Source of the DNA: Haloarcula salinisoli
GTDB taxonomy: Archaea; Halobacteriota; Halobacteria; Halobacteriales; Haloarculaceae
Assembly: GCF_019599405.1 (NCBI RefSeq)
Contig: NZ_RKLQ01000001.1
Coordinates: 930,001-994,000 of the forward strand
DNA: 64,000 bases
Direction: 5' to 3'
The notes below the pieces were generated by a model. The model worked only from the letters and a program-made list of their open reading frames with translations. It did no database searches and had not been told where the DNA came from. Below, one piece after another: positions 46,818 through 54,790 of this stretch (its first letter is position 1; the number at the start of each line of letters is the position of its first letter). The translations under genes were made by a program, and so were the position numbers.

Positions 46818-48007
46818 TGGTAACAGTCACCCGCCGTCCGGAACTGGTTGTACCGCCGGACGACGCTGGATTTGAGTTGCTGTTGAAAGGCCTGTGTTGA
46901 GAAGATTTCGACTCCTTTGCGCAGGTCACCCCCGACTCCGTCGTCTTCGAACCGGTCGATAGCACTTCGTATCCCCGCCGGCGACCCATCGTGACACAAC
47001 CCGTTCTCGCCATCCTCGAAGAACAACCCGGGGAATCCCTCGTCACGTGTCAAGACGGCCTTTCCGCTCGCGTTTGCCTCGATGGGAACAATCCCGAAGT
47101 CTTCCTCGTGGCCGTTGAATACCAGCGCACGACAGGTGGCCAGAAGGTCTCGCTTCTCACTCTCGCTCACGAACCCGCGGTAGTCGATCTCGTCAGCTCC
47201 ACGGATCGTTTCCATCACGCTCTCGTCGACATCACCACGACCGCCGGCCACCACGAGCTTGTTGTCGCTCCCGGCGAAGGCCTCAACGACTTCGGGGACG
47301 CCTTTTTCATTGTCCAAACGGCCGAGGTGGAGGTAAAATCCCTCCTCGTCGTGGTTCTCGTACTCGTCGATATCGACAGGAGGGTAGAGTACTTCAGCAT
47401 CTCGCTGGTAATACTTCCGGATGCGACGGGCGATAATAGGGCTGTTTGCAAAGTAGCCATCGACCCGGAGATCCACCGTGGCATCCCGGATTCGCAGATA
47501 CCGAATCAGTGGTCGTGCGAGTTGCCCCACTACTGAATCTTTCCTGTCGTGGTAGAGATCGTAGAGCCATCGCGGCGGGGAGTGACAGTAGTTCAGGTGG
47601 AGGGCGTCGTCAGGTGTAATGACTGCACGCGCCGTAGCGCCGGACGTGATTATCACGTCCGGATCACCGTACTCGCGCCAGTCGACGTCTTCCCAGAGAG
47701 CATACTCGAAGAGTCGCCCGACTTGAGCCTGAAGTCTCCGGAGTGGGGCTAGACGGAGATTTCGGGTCACGTCGACGAACCTGACATCTCCGTACGGGTT
47801 GGAGGAGTCCGGGTCGGGCTCTCCGATCGTGTATATCCGCTCGCAATTCAAGGCCTCAGCGAGTCTTGTGGCCAGATATTCCGAGCCGCCCCACGCATTG
47901 ACGTGCCAGTGGGAGATTGCGATATCGAGATCAGAGAGCGTCCGACCGTCGGACGCCCCGTCCCAGGTGTCGACATTTTGCTCATCAGCGCTCGCCTGGG
48001 ATTCCAT
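46814..48007 (-). CDS. GT4 glycosyltransferase (WbaZ-like)
   Basis: A 397-residue GT-B enzyme and first gene of the operon. The N-terminal part contains ISHWHVNAWGGSEYLATRLA and NYCHSPPRWLYDLYHDR, typical of mannosyl/rhamnosyl transferases. The C-terminal part contains HLGRLDNEKGVPEVVEAF and the E-x7-E-like GHEEDFGIVPIEANASGKA. Soluble. A TATA-like AGAGTTATCA (48031-48040) lies about 28 nt upstream. GATC sites are frequent in this gene (seven in 47.0-48.0 kb), unlike the genes directly after it. Confidence 0.88.
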   Translation of the reverse strand: MESQASADEQNVDTWDGASDGRTLSDLDIAISHWHVNAWGGSEYLATRLAEALNCERIYTIGEPDPDSSNPYGDVRFVDVTRNLRLAPLRRLQAQVGRLFEYALWEDVDWREYGDPDVIITSGATARAVITPDDALHLNYCHSPPRWLYDLYHDRKDSVVGQLARPLIRYLRIRDATVDLRVDGYFANSPIIARRIRKYYQRDAEVLYPPVDIDEYENHDEEGFYLHLGRLDNEKGVPEVVEAFAGSDNKLVVAGGRGDVDESVMETIRGADEIDYRGFVSESEKRDLLATCRALVFNGHEEDFGIVPIEANASGKAVLTRDEGFPGLFFEDGENGLCHDGSPAGIRSAIDRFEDDGVGGDLRKGVEIFSTQAFQQQLKSSVVRRYNQFRTAGDCYQ

Positions 48008-48030
48008 ATCTTCCCGAAGATAGGGGCCAG

Positions 48031-48040
48031 TGATAACTCT
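48031..48040 (-). promoter_or_regulatory. TATA-like box of the 48007-42569 operon
   Basis: The minus strand reads AGAGTTATCA, centred 28 nt before the ATG at 48007. It lies in a 239-nt gap after the TrmB gene in which no gene is seen. Confidence 0.5.
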
Positions 48041-48246
48041 TGTCGAACACGCTGGCTGCCGCTTCCGTCCACATTTCGCCAGACCGCCTGATTAGGGCGA
48101 GTACGGTCGTCCAATGACCGACTCGGCGACTCGGCTGGTGTCCTTTCCGAGGGAAGCACGGTACAGACTGTTCTCTGTGGCCTGTTGGTGCCGCGGGAGA
48201 GACTATTGGTAGGCAATCTCGTGGGTGACATAGTTCCTGGAAAGAC

Positions 48247-49092
48247 CTATCTAGCGGGGCCAGCCACACTCTCGTACTCCCACACGAGGTCGAAGTACCG
48301 CTTCATACCCGCGACGAAGGAGCCGTTCTCGGTGAGCGCGGCCTGACGCATGTGGTTCGGGACGTCAGGTTCCTCCACCAGCAGGATGGCCTCGCCGCTG
48401 TCGTAGTCCATGCTCGGGTCGACGAGTGTGCCGCGCCACGGAAGTTTCTCCGTGCTGAATCGGACCCCGACCTCGGGGAGGTCGGTTTCCAGCTGCTCGA
48501 CCATCTCAGCCTGCACCGCGGCTTTCTCGGGCGGGAGCTGGTCCGGATGCAGGAACAGCACCGACACGTCGACGCCGCGCTCGACAGCGCCGGCGAGGGC
48601 GCTCTCGACGCTGTCGAGGTAGGCGAAGCTGTTTGTGATGATGCCGAGTGTCTCCTCGGCATCGGCATAGAGGCGGCGGGTCTCGCGCTCGCTGGGTTCG
48701 CCGACGTCGACAACGTGGAACAGCTCGGCAGTCGGGGAGATGTCCTCGCTGGCGCGCTCGAACTGCGGGCCGTACTCCGCCAGGAACGACTCGCGGTTTT
48801 CCTCGATGTCGGCCGCGAACGCCTCGTAGGACTGGCGGCTGTTCTCGATGGCCCGGTCGAGTATTTCTTCGGGCGCCTTGGGCTGGTACTCCTTGGGTCG
48901 GCCGGGCACCACCTTGATGAACCCGCGGTCGGCCAGAGACTCCAGCACGCCGTAGATACGGGCTTTCGGGATACCGGTCGCCTCCGCGAGGTTCGGTGCG
49001 GTAGTTCGTCCGAGCGTCAGCAACTGCTCGATGGCCGTCGTCTCGTACTCGGTCAGCCCAACGCGGTCGAACACGTCGGACGTTTCGGTCAT
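48247..49092 (-). CDS. TrmB-family transcriptional regulator
   Basis: 281 residues. The N-terminal winged helix is GLTEYETTAIEQLLTLGRTT with PNLAEATGIPKARIYGVLE and the wing VVPGRPKEYQPK. A coiled-coil linker (about 85-120) and a PLD-like effector region (LGIITNSFAYLDSVESAL) follow. TrmB proteins often bind sugars and control sugar or central metabolism genes. It lies upstream of the glycan operon on the same strand and is divergent from the CGC protein at 49177, so either could be a target; this is inference. Confidence 0.9.
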   Translation of the reverse strand: MTETSDVFDRVGLTEYETTAIEQLLTLGRTTAPNLAEATGIPKARIYGVLESLADRGFIKVVPGRPKEYQPKAPEEILDRAIENSRQSYEAFAADIEENRESFLAEYGPQFERASEDISPTAELFHVVDVGEPSERETRRLYADAEETLGIITNSFAYLDSVESALAGAVERGVDVSVLFLHPDQLPPEKAAVQAEMVEQLETDLPEVGVRFSTEKLPWRGTLVDPSMDYDSGEAILLVEEPDVPNHMRQAALTENGSFVAGMKRYFDLVWEYESVAGPAR

Positions 49093-49140
49093 ACTCCCTC
49101 TTCATCACCCGGAAGGTAAAACGCGCGGGAAACGCCCGAA

Positions 49141-49150
49141 AGTATTTATT
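49141..49150 (+). promoter_or_regulatory. TATA-like box of the CGC small protein gene
   Basis: AGTATTTATT, centred about 31 nt before the GTG at 49177, in the 84-nt gap shared with the divergent TrmB gene. Confidence 0.5.
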
Positions 49151-49176
49151 GGGTGCTCAAGATAGTTACTCGCAAC

Positions 49177-49293
49177 GTGAGTAACCAGCAATCCGAAACC
49201 CGCGAACGTGACGATGCACACCTCCAGGACGTCGAGGACGGCTGTGGCTGTGTCGAGGTGTGGGAACACATGAGCGAAGACCGCGAGGAGTGA
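49177..49293 (+). CDS. Small CGC-motif protein (38 aa)
   Basis: Frame from the GTG at 49177 to the TGA at 49293. It begins MSNQQSETRERDDAHLQDVE and continues DGCGCVEVWEHMSEDREE. The DGCGCxEVWEH block is a pattern I recall in tiny haloarchaeal proteins. Two Cys in CxC spacing could bind metal in a dimer. The promoter spacing, acidic composition and clean stop support a real gene although it is too short for most gene finders. It is divergent from TrmB. Confidence 0.7.
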   Translation: MSNQQSETRERDDAHLQDVEDGCGCVEVWEHMSEDREE

Positions 49294-49341
49294 CTCTCAG
49301 ACAGTCGCATATTATCGCAGTTTCTCTGCCACGTGAACGCC

Positions 49342-49482
49342 GCCCTCCGACTGCTCGCTAGCAATCAATTTGCCTGCTACGACAGCGACTCACTCCTCGA
49401 AAGCCCTCGACTGCTCGCTAGCAATCGATTTGCCTGCTACGCCCACTGCTCACTTCCCGAAAGCCCTCGACTGCTCGCGGGC
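49342..49482. repeat. 60-bp tandem repeat, about 2.3 copies
   Basis: CTGCTCGCTAGCAAT begins at 49351 and 49411 and its degraded form CTGCTCGCGG at 49471, an exact 60-nt period. Units share CCCTC-GACTGCTCGCTAGCAA, then TTTGCCTGCTACG, with a more variable second half. Confidence 0.85.
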
Positions 49483-49603
49483 GCTGTGACGGATACCTCG
49501 CTTCGCTCGGTAGTGCCGCCACAGCGCTCCACGGCTCACTCCGTTCGCCGTTTCGCCACGAGGAATCTCCCTGCGGTCGATTCCTCGCGCCCGCGACCCG
49601 TCT

Positions 49604-49742
49604 CGCCCTTTCAGTCCACCAGGGATTGCCTGCCCTCCCCCGGGTCGCGCGACGGAGCGCACTCCCGGCCGCGAAGCCGTTTCATCGGCTGAGTCGGGGA
49701 AGGGCAGGCTGACGGCGGAGAACCTGGCGGACTGGAAGGGCG
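49604..49742. repeat. Long imperfect inverted repeat (139 nt span)
   Basis: CGCCCTTTCAGTCCACCAGG (49604-49623) is complementary to CCTGGCGGACTGGAAGGGCG (49723-49742) at 18 of 20 positions. Inside, GCCTGCCCTCCCC (near 49628) faces GGGGAAGGGCAGGC (near 49696). It could form a long hairpin or be the remains of a small mobile element. Confidence 0.65.
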
Positions 49743-49799
49743 AGCTCGGTCGGCGCGGGTGCGCGGGCCCTATCCGAGCGAAGCGAGGATATCCCGCAC

Positions 49800-49988
49800 A
49801 GCCGGGTCGAGCGGGCGAGGGCTTCCGAGTGCTACAAACCAGTACAGTCGCTGTCGACAACGAATACTAGCCGGGTCGAGCGGGCGAGGGCTTCCGAGTG
49901 CGACAAACCAGTACAGTCGCTGTCGACAACGATTACTAGCCGGGTCGAGCGGGTGAGACCACTGTCCTGTCCAGGGACAAGAATTGCT
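49800..49988. repeat. 69-bp tandem repeat, two full copies plus a shorter third
   Basis: Units start with AGCCGGGTCGAGCGGG at 49800, 49869 and 49938, and AGCCGGGG starts again at 49989. The first two units differ at only a few positions. The third is 51 nt with a different middle (a TGTCCTGTCCAGGGACA hairpin). Units are contiguous, with no spacers. Confidence 0.88.
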
Positions 49989-50000
49989 AGCCGGGGACCC

Positions 50001-50010
50001 GTATTTATTT
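50001..50010 (+). promoter_or_regulatory. TATA-like box of aglJ
   Basis: GTATTTATTT centred about 30 nt before the aglJ ATG at 50036, directly after the 69-bp repeats. Confidence 0.55.
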
Positions 50011-50035
50011 GAGTGCGCGTGGCAGATGGTCGACA

Positions 50036-51040
50036 ATGGCCGACCGTGACGACGTCTGTGTGCTGCTCCCTGCCTACAACGAGGCCGAGACTATCGAGTC
50101 CGTCATCGAGGGATTTCACGAGCAGGGATTCGACAACGTCCTCGTCGTCGACGGCGGGAGCACGGACGATACGTACGAACTTGCCGAAGCCGCCGGTGCC
50201 CGCGTCGTCGAGCAGTCGGGCGACGGCAAAGGGCAGGCCATCCGTGAAGCCGTCCGCATATATATCGAGGTGCCATACGTGTTGATGGCCGACGCCGACG
50301 AGACGTATCTGGCAGGCGATGCGGACCGGATGCTCGAACCGCTCTTCGAGGGACGGGCCGAGCACGTCATCGGCGACCGCTTTGCCGACATGAAACCCGA
50401 CGCGATGACGCGGCTCAACCAGGTCGGTAATCGTCTCATCAACGGGGCGTTCTCGCTCATCCACGGCCACGACTACGCCGACATCCTCAGTGGGTATCGC
50501 GCCTTCACTCGCGAGTCGTTCCTGCGGCTCTCACTGTCCGCGGAGGGGTTTGGCATCGAGACCGAGATGGCCGTCGAGTGCGTGAAACACGGAGTCCGAA
50601 CCGTCGTCGTCCCGATAACCTACCTGCCACGCCCCGACGAGTCCGAGACGAACCTCCGACCGGTTCGGGACGGTGGGCTGATAATCGTGACGCTCTACCA
50701 GATGGCCAAGACCAACAACCCCCTCTTTTACTTCGGCAGCGTCGGCGTCTCTACCATCGGGATAGGTGGACTGCTCGGCATCTACGTCCTCTATGACTGG
50801 TTCGTCAACGGCATCTCACACAACGTGATTGCTACTGTGGGTGGTATCGCCGTGGTGCTTGGTATTCAGCTGCTGATGTTCGGCGTTCTCTCGGACATGA
50901 TCGTGACCGTAAACCGGGAACAGACACAGCAACTCGAGGAAATCGCGAATCGACTGAGCAACGAGCGCCAGCCAACCCAGCAGTCCGAGATCGACGGCGA
51001 GACGGATACACCGGCATCGCCCAACAACCGCCAGAATTGA
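50036..51040 (+). CDS. aglJ: AglJ-type dolichol-phosphate glycosyltransferase (GT2)
   Basis: 334 residues from the ATG at 50036. GT2 motifs: LLPAYNEAETIESVIEGF at the start, VVDGGSTDDT (38-47) and the metal-binding MADADET (Asp86, Asp88). Acceptor-side motifs IGDRFADMKP and LSGYRAFTRE match AglJ, which adds the first hexose to dolichol phosphate. Two C-terminal helices (about 237-297) anchor it. A hydrophilic tail (TPASPNNRQN) follows. The start is set by a TATA box and overrides an upstream in-frame codon at 50009. It marks the right edge of the glycan locus. Confidence 0.92.
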   Translation: MADRDDVCVLLPAYNEAETIESVIEGFHEQGFDNVLVVDGGSTDDTYELAEAAGARVVEQSGDGKGQAIREAVRIYIEVPYVLMADADETYLAGDADRMLEPLFEGRAEHVIGDRFADMKPDAMTRLNQVGNRLINGAFSLIHGHDYADILSGYRAFTRESFLRLSLSAEGFGIETEMAVECVKHGVRTVVVPITYLPRPDESETNLRPVRDGGLIIVTLYQMAKTNNPLFYFGSVGVSTIGIGGLLGIYVLYDWFVNGISHNVIATVGGIAVVLGIQLLMFGVLSDMIVTVNREQTQQLEEIANRLSNERQPTQQSEIDGETDTPASPNNRQN

Positions 51041-51083
51041 GCGGAGCGAGACGCGGTCAGTGGCCCGATGCCACTGGGAGAGT

Positions 51084-51410
51084 TCAGAACGGAACCAGCG
51101 CCCGCAGCTGTGTCAGCAGGCTGTTTGACGCCGACGCTCGCTTGCGCTCGAACGTGGGATGCAGGGCGTTGAACAGCTCCTGTTCCGAGTCGAACTCTGT
51201 CGCCGTCGCCATTTCGAGGGCGTCCCCGACAGTCATGCTGTGGCCGGCGGAGTCGATGGGCACAGTGATATCGCCCGCCTGCTCGCGCACCTCGCGGGCG
51301 GTCGCGGGGTAGTCGATGGTCTCCTCGCCGAGTTTGGCGTCCAGCGCGGCGATACCGAACTCGATAGCGGTCGGCTCCTCGGTGTCGTCGGCCGGTGGCT
51401 GTACACCCAT
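51084..51410 (-). CDS. DUF5789-family haloarchaeal protein
   Basis: A 108-residue acidic protein (MGVQPPADDTEEPTAIEFGI, then LDAKLGEETIDYPATAREV and DITVPIDSAGHS). It matches what I recall of the haloarchaea-specific DUF5789 family. No motif suggests an enzyme. Soluble. It is convergent with aglJ, with 43 nt between stops, and precedes the HxlR gene on the same strand. Confidence 0.75.
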   Translation of the reverse strand: MGVQPPADDTEEPTAIEFGIAALDAKLGEETIDYPATAREVREQAGDITVPIDSAGHSMTVGDALEMATATEFDSEQELFNALHPTFERKRASASNSLLTQLRALVPF

Positions 51411-51489
51411 TGTCAGTACCGTGGGGCTTCAGCGTGGAAAAGGCTGTGTTCGCCAGGCCATAGCATCGCTCACGTGACCGTACGGCGGT

Positions 51490-51864
51490 TCAGTCGGCCG
51501 TCTCGGTCTCGCCCGCCGCCCCATCGCAGGAGACGAGCCACTCCTCGGCCCAGGCCGTTATCTCGTCGAACACCGGACACAGGGACTCGCCTTTCGGGGT
51601 GAGTCGGTAGTACGTCGCGACCGGTGCGTCCTCCTCCAGACGGCGTTCGACGAACCCGGTCTCCTGGAGGTCGTCGAGGACTCGGGAGAGTGTGCGGGAA
51701 CTGGCATCGGTGGCCCGCTTGAGCTCGTTGAACCGGCGCTCGCCGTTCTGGAGTTCGTGGAGGACGACGAGGCGCCACTTCGATCCGACCTGTTCGATAG
51801 ACTCGATGACGGGGCAGGCGTCGTCGCTTGCCGCTTGCTCGTCTGCGAAGATTTCTGATGACAT
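51490..51864 (-). CDS. HxlR-family transcriptional regulator
   Basis: 124 residues from the ATG at 51864; the longer frame to 52095 crosses the promoter. The HxlR winged helix is standard: ACPVIESIEQVGSKWRLVVL, RRFNELKRATDASSRTLSR and the wing ERRLEEDAPVATYYRLT. A Cys near the start (Cys17) is typical of HxlR proteins that sense electrophiles or oxidants. It is divergent from a DoxX gene at 52001 across 136 nt containing a TATATAGG tract, a classic regulator-target pair. Confidence 0.9.
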   Translation of the reverse strand: MSSEIFADEQAASDDACPVIESIEQVGSKWRLVVLHELQNGERRFNELKRATDASSRTLSRVLDDLQETGFVERRLEEDAPVATYYRLTPKGESLCPVFDEITAWAEEWLVSCDGAAGETETAD

Positions 51865-52000
51865 CGGTGTGACCTGGTATCTCCTATGTCCGGGAAGCGA
51901 TATATAGGTTCGCATCCGAACCAAGTAACGTAATGAAACCACACGTCCGTCCGTTGATGAATCGCCACACGACAGCCCGCCGTCCGGGGGTATCGGCCTG

Positions 52001-52420
52001 ATGGCCTTCGAGACCGCCGGTGCGGCCGAACTCTTCCTGGTCGCGCGGCTCCTCTTCGGCGGGGTGCTTGCCTTTACTGGCCTGAACCACTTCATGAACG
52101 CCGAGGGGATGATACCGTACGCCGAGGCGAAGGGACTGCCCGCGCCGGCGGGGGCCGTCTACGGGAGCGGTGGCCTGCTCGTGTTCAGTGGCCTGCTCCT
52201 CATCGTCGGCGCCTATCCCGTCGTCGCGGCGGGGGCGCTCGCGGCCTTCCTGCTTGCCTCGGCCGTCACGATGCACGACTTCTGGGCGGTCCCCGAGGAC
52301 CAACAGCAAGACGAGATGACGCAGTTCCTGAAGAACGTCGCGCTGGCGGGCGGCGCCATCGCCCTGCTGGCTGTCGCCGGGACGGCCTGGCCGTACAGCC
52401 TGGCGCTGGGCGTCTTCTAA
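52001..52420 (+). CDS. DoxX-family membrane protein
   Basis: 139 residues with four hydrophobic helices (ELFLVARLLFGGVLAFTGLN at the start). The DoxX pattern includes LNHFMNAEGMIPYA and the VTMHDFWAV segment. DoxX proteins are quinone-linked or redox-stress membrane proteins; the exact role here is unknown. It is divergent from the HxlR regulator, suggesting redox- or stress-controlled expression. The rhomboid gene follows 47 nt downstream. Confidence 0.88.
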   Translation: MAFETAGAAELFLVARLLFGGVLAFTGLNHFMNAEGMIPYAEAKGLPAPAGAVYGSGGLLVFSGLLLIVGAYPVVAAGALAAFLLASAVTMHDFWAVPEDQQQDEMTQFLKNVALAGGAIALLAVAGTAWPYSLALGVF

Positions 52421-52467
52421 CCCGCTGTCGCCAATTTCAAACCCCCCCGGTGCCGATGTGTTCCTGA

Positions 52468-54102
52468 ATGCTCCAGTCCTCGCTCGTCGAGTCGCTGGCC
52501 CTCGTGCCCGTTCGGCCGCTGGTCGTCGTCGTCTCGGTTCTCGCGACCGCCGTCGCCGTCCAGCGGCTAGTCGGCGAACGGCTCACTGCCGGGCTGCGCC
52601 GACGCCTGTTGCTCGGTGTGCCGTGGGGGACGCTGCTGACGATAACCGGCGTCCTCGCGGTCTACCTCTTCGTCCAGGGGGCGTACTGGCACTCGGACCT
52701 CCTCGTGACGCCGTTCCGGACGTGGTCGTACTATTACCCGCTGGGGCTGCTCATGGGGCCGTTCACACACGCGAGCGTCGGCCACATCACCGGGAATCTG
52801 CTCGGGACGCTCGTCTACGGCACGGTCGTCGAGTACGCCTGGGGGCACTACCCCCAGGGACGCGGTGAGGCGTCGTTCAGTTCGGTGTGGACGAACCCCT
52901 TCGCCAGAATACTGGCTGTCCCGGTCGTCATGTTTCTCGTGGGCGTGTTCACGGGGGTTTTCGCGCTCGGTCCGGTCGTCGGCTTCTCCGGCGTGGTGTT
53001 CGCACTCGCTGGCTTCGCGCTGGTGACGCGACCGTACCTGTTCCTCGGGGCGTTCCTGGGGAGCCGTATCATAGACCTCGTCTACACCGCGCTCCTGTCG
53101 CCGGAGCCGACCATCGGCGGGAGCGTCCAGTACGTCACGCCGTGGTGGGCCAACATCGCCATCCAGGGCCACGCTATCGGGCTGCTGGCCGGCGTGTTCC
53201 TCGGGACGGCGTTGCTCCGAGCGCGCTCGGAGCGGCCGGATCCCGGCGCGGTGTTTTTCGCCACACTGGTCTTCGCCGTGGTTCAGGGCCTCTGGGCGGT
53301 GTACATCCCGGTCGGCAACGGGCGATACACCCTGTTTCGCTGGCTCGGGACCGCCCTCGTACTCCTGCTCTCGGTGCTGGTCTCCGCCGCGACGCTGTAC
53401 ACCGACCGGCGGGCGCTCCCGGACTTCGATGGCGGGTGGCCGTCGGTCGCGGGCTTTGCGCTCATGGTCGCCCTCGCGGCGCTCTGTCTCGCGTCGGTGC
53501 CGGCAAACGGGGCCTCGCTGGGCGACGGGGACCTCCCCGAGGACGGACTGCAGGTCCGCGATTACGTCGTCACCTACCAGGAAGACGTTCGAAACGCCTA
53601 CGTCGACAGTATGCCCCTGCCGCCGACGGCCCAGCAGAACATCACCGAGAGCGGCGTCATCGTCGCCAGCGCCGACCGCGAGATATGGACGGTCGCGGTC
53701 TCCCGGTCGCGACTGGCGCTCCAGGGGGACGCGACCGTCACCGTCGGCGGCGCCGACTGGCGCGAGACGGTCCAGGTCGAGCGGGAAAGCTGGTCGGTGG
53801 CAGGCAACGACAGCGTCTACAGCGTGGCCCTGGCACGCCAGAACGGCCCGTCTCGGACCGTCTACACCTCCGACCCATCGACCCTCGACGGGCGTATTGA
53901 CGGGCAAAACCTCTCGCTCCGGCCGGTCGGGAGCGGCTTCGAGATCTCGGTCCGCCAGAACGGTACCACAGTCGACCGCGGCCCGGTGCCGGCGAATATG
54001 TCGAGCCGGAGTATCGGCGGCCTCACGTTCGAGCGCAACCGGTCGCGGCTGTACGCCGCCGGCAACGGGACGCGAGTCATCGTCGCCCGGGAAGGGGACT
54101 AG
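52468..54102 (+). CDS. Rhomboid-family intramembrane serine protease with C-terminal extracellular domain
   Basis: 544 residues. The rhomboid core has the external-loop FTHASVGHITGNLLG motif, the catalytic Ser near residue 173 in VVGFSGVVFALAG, and the catalytic His near 233 in IQGHAIGLLAG. A second set of helices follows to about residue 345. The last 190 residues are soluble, beta-rich and contain N-glycosylation sequons (QNITES, QNLS, QNGT, GNGT), so they probably face outside. The fusion of rhomboid with such a domain is haloarchaeal. Substrate unknown. Confidence 0.88.
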   Translation: MLQSSLVESLALVPVRPLVVVVSVLATAVAVQRLVGERLTAGLRRRLLLGVPWGTLLTITGVLAVYLFVQGAYWHSDLLVTPFRTWSYYYPLGLLMGPFTHASVGHITGNLLGTLVYGTVVEYAWGHYPQGRGEASFSSVWTNPFARILAVPVVMFLVGVFTGVFALGPVVGFSGVVFALAGFALVTRPYLFLGAFLGSRIIDLVYTALLSPEPTIGGSVQYVTPWWANIAIQGHAIGLLAGVFLGTALLRARSERPDPGAVFFATLVFAVVQGLWAVYIPVGNGRYTLFRWLGTALVLLLSVLVSAATLYTDRRALPDFDGGWPSVAGFALMVALAALCLASVPANGASLGDGDLPEDGLQVRDYVVTYQEDVRNAYVDSMPLPPTAQQNITESGVIVASADREIWTVAVSRSRLALQGDATVTVGGADWRETVQVERESWSVAGNDSVYSVALARQNGPSRTVYTSDPSTLDGRIDGQNLSLRPVGSGFEISVRQNGTTVDRGPVPANMSSRSIGGLTFERNRSRLYAAGNGTRVIVAREGD

Positions 54103-54109
54103 CGACGAA

Positions 54110-54736
54110 TCAGCGCCACTCGATACGGAAGAGCTCGGCGTCGATGCTCCGGCGGTCGTCCTCGTGGAAGTCGAACTGGTGGGGGATATCGAACTCGGCG
54201 GCGAAGGCGTGGGTCACCTCGCCACCGTTGTCGACCGCGAACGACTCGACGAACTCACTGCTGCCGGCGTTGTGCAGCGAGTAGGAGACGCTCGCTATCT
54301 CGGCGGCGGTCGCGAGAAACGCGCGGTCGGCGTGCTCGTTGCCCGACTGGGCGCCGAAGGGCGGGTTCATCACGACCGTCGTCTCGGCGGCCGGCGGACA
54401 GAGCGGGACCGCCGTCGCGTCGGCACGGACCCACGACACCGACGTCGTCGACCCGACTTTCCGTTCGTTTGTCCGAGCTGTCGACAGCGGGCCGGGGTCG
54501 ATATCCACGCCCACGACGGTCTCGGGACCGCGCAGGGCCGCGGCGAGCGCGAGCATCCCGGTCCCACAGCCCAGGTCCACCACCGTCCGGTCCTGCACGT
54601 CGCCCTCCAGGTCGGCCCGATGGACCAGGTGCGCAGCCAGGTCCGGCGGGGTCCGGTACTGTTCGAGGTCGGCTCTCGGGTCCGTGAAGCCGGCGACGAC
54701 GCCGAGTTGCTGTGCGAGCGCGCTTTTGGTCGCCAT
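54110..54736 (-). CDS. METTL5-family RNA N6-adenine methyltransferase
   Basis: 208 residues from the ATG at 54736 (16 upstream codons lack support). Motif I is VVDLGCGTGMLAL (53-65), the acidic motif is VGVDIDP, and the catalytic NPPF is at 124-127, followed by GAQSGNEHADRAF. NPPF-type enzymes methylate exocyclic amines. The METTL5 family acts on rRNA in eukaryotes, and archaeal members probably do likewise or act on tRNA. The N-terminal region QYRTPPDLAAHLVH is typical of the family. Convergent with the rhomboid gene. Confidence 0.85.
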   Translation of the reverse strand: MATKSALAQQLGVVAGFTDPRADLEQYRTPPDLAAHLVHRADLEGDVQDRTVVDLGCGTGMLALAAALRGPETVVGVDIDPGPLSTARTNERKVGSTTSVSWVRADATAVPLCPPAAETTVVMNPPFGAQSGNEHADRAFLATAAEIASVSYSLHNAGSSEFVESFAVDNGGEVTHAFAAEFDIPHQFDFHEDDRRSIDAELFRIEWR

Positions 54737-54790
54737 CAGGCGCAATACACCTGAGTCATGTAAAAACCTTTTTAAAATGCACACCAGTTA

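Larger units (their letters stand above)
49294..50035. other. Repeat-rich intergenic region before aglJ
   Basis: About 740 nt with no credible gene; frames on both strands are Arg/Ser-rich. It holds a 60-bp tandem repeat (49342-49482), a 20-bp inverted repeat with two mismatches (49604-49623 with 49723-49742), a 69-bp tandem repeat (49800-49988) and the aglJ promoter. It may be decayed sequence between the glycan operon and aglJ. Confidence 0.75.

Noticed and set aside
49800-49988. Possible CRISPR array
   Set aside because: Units of 69 bp are contiguous with no spacers, only two are full length, and no cas genes are nearby.
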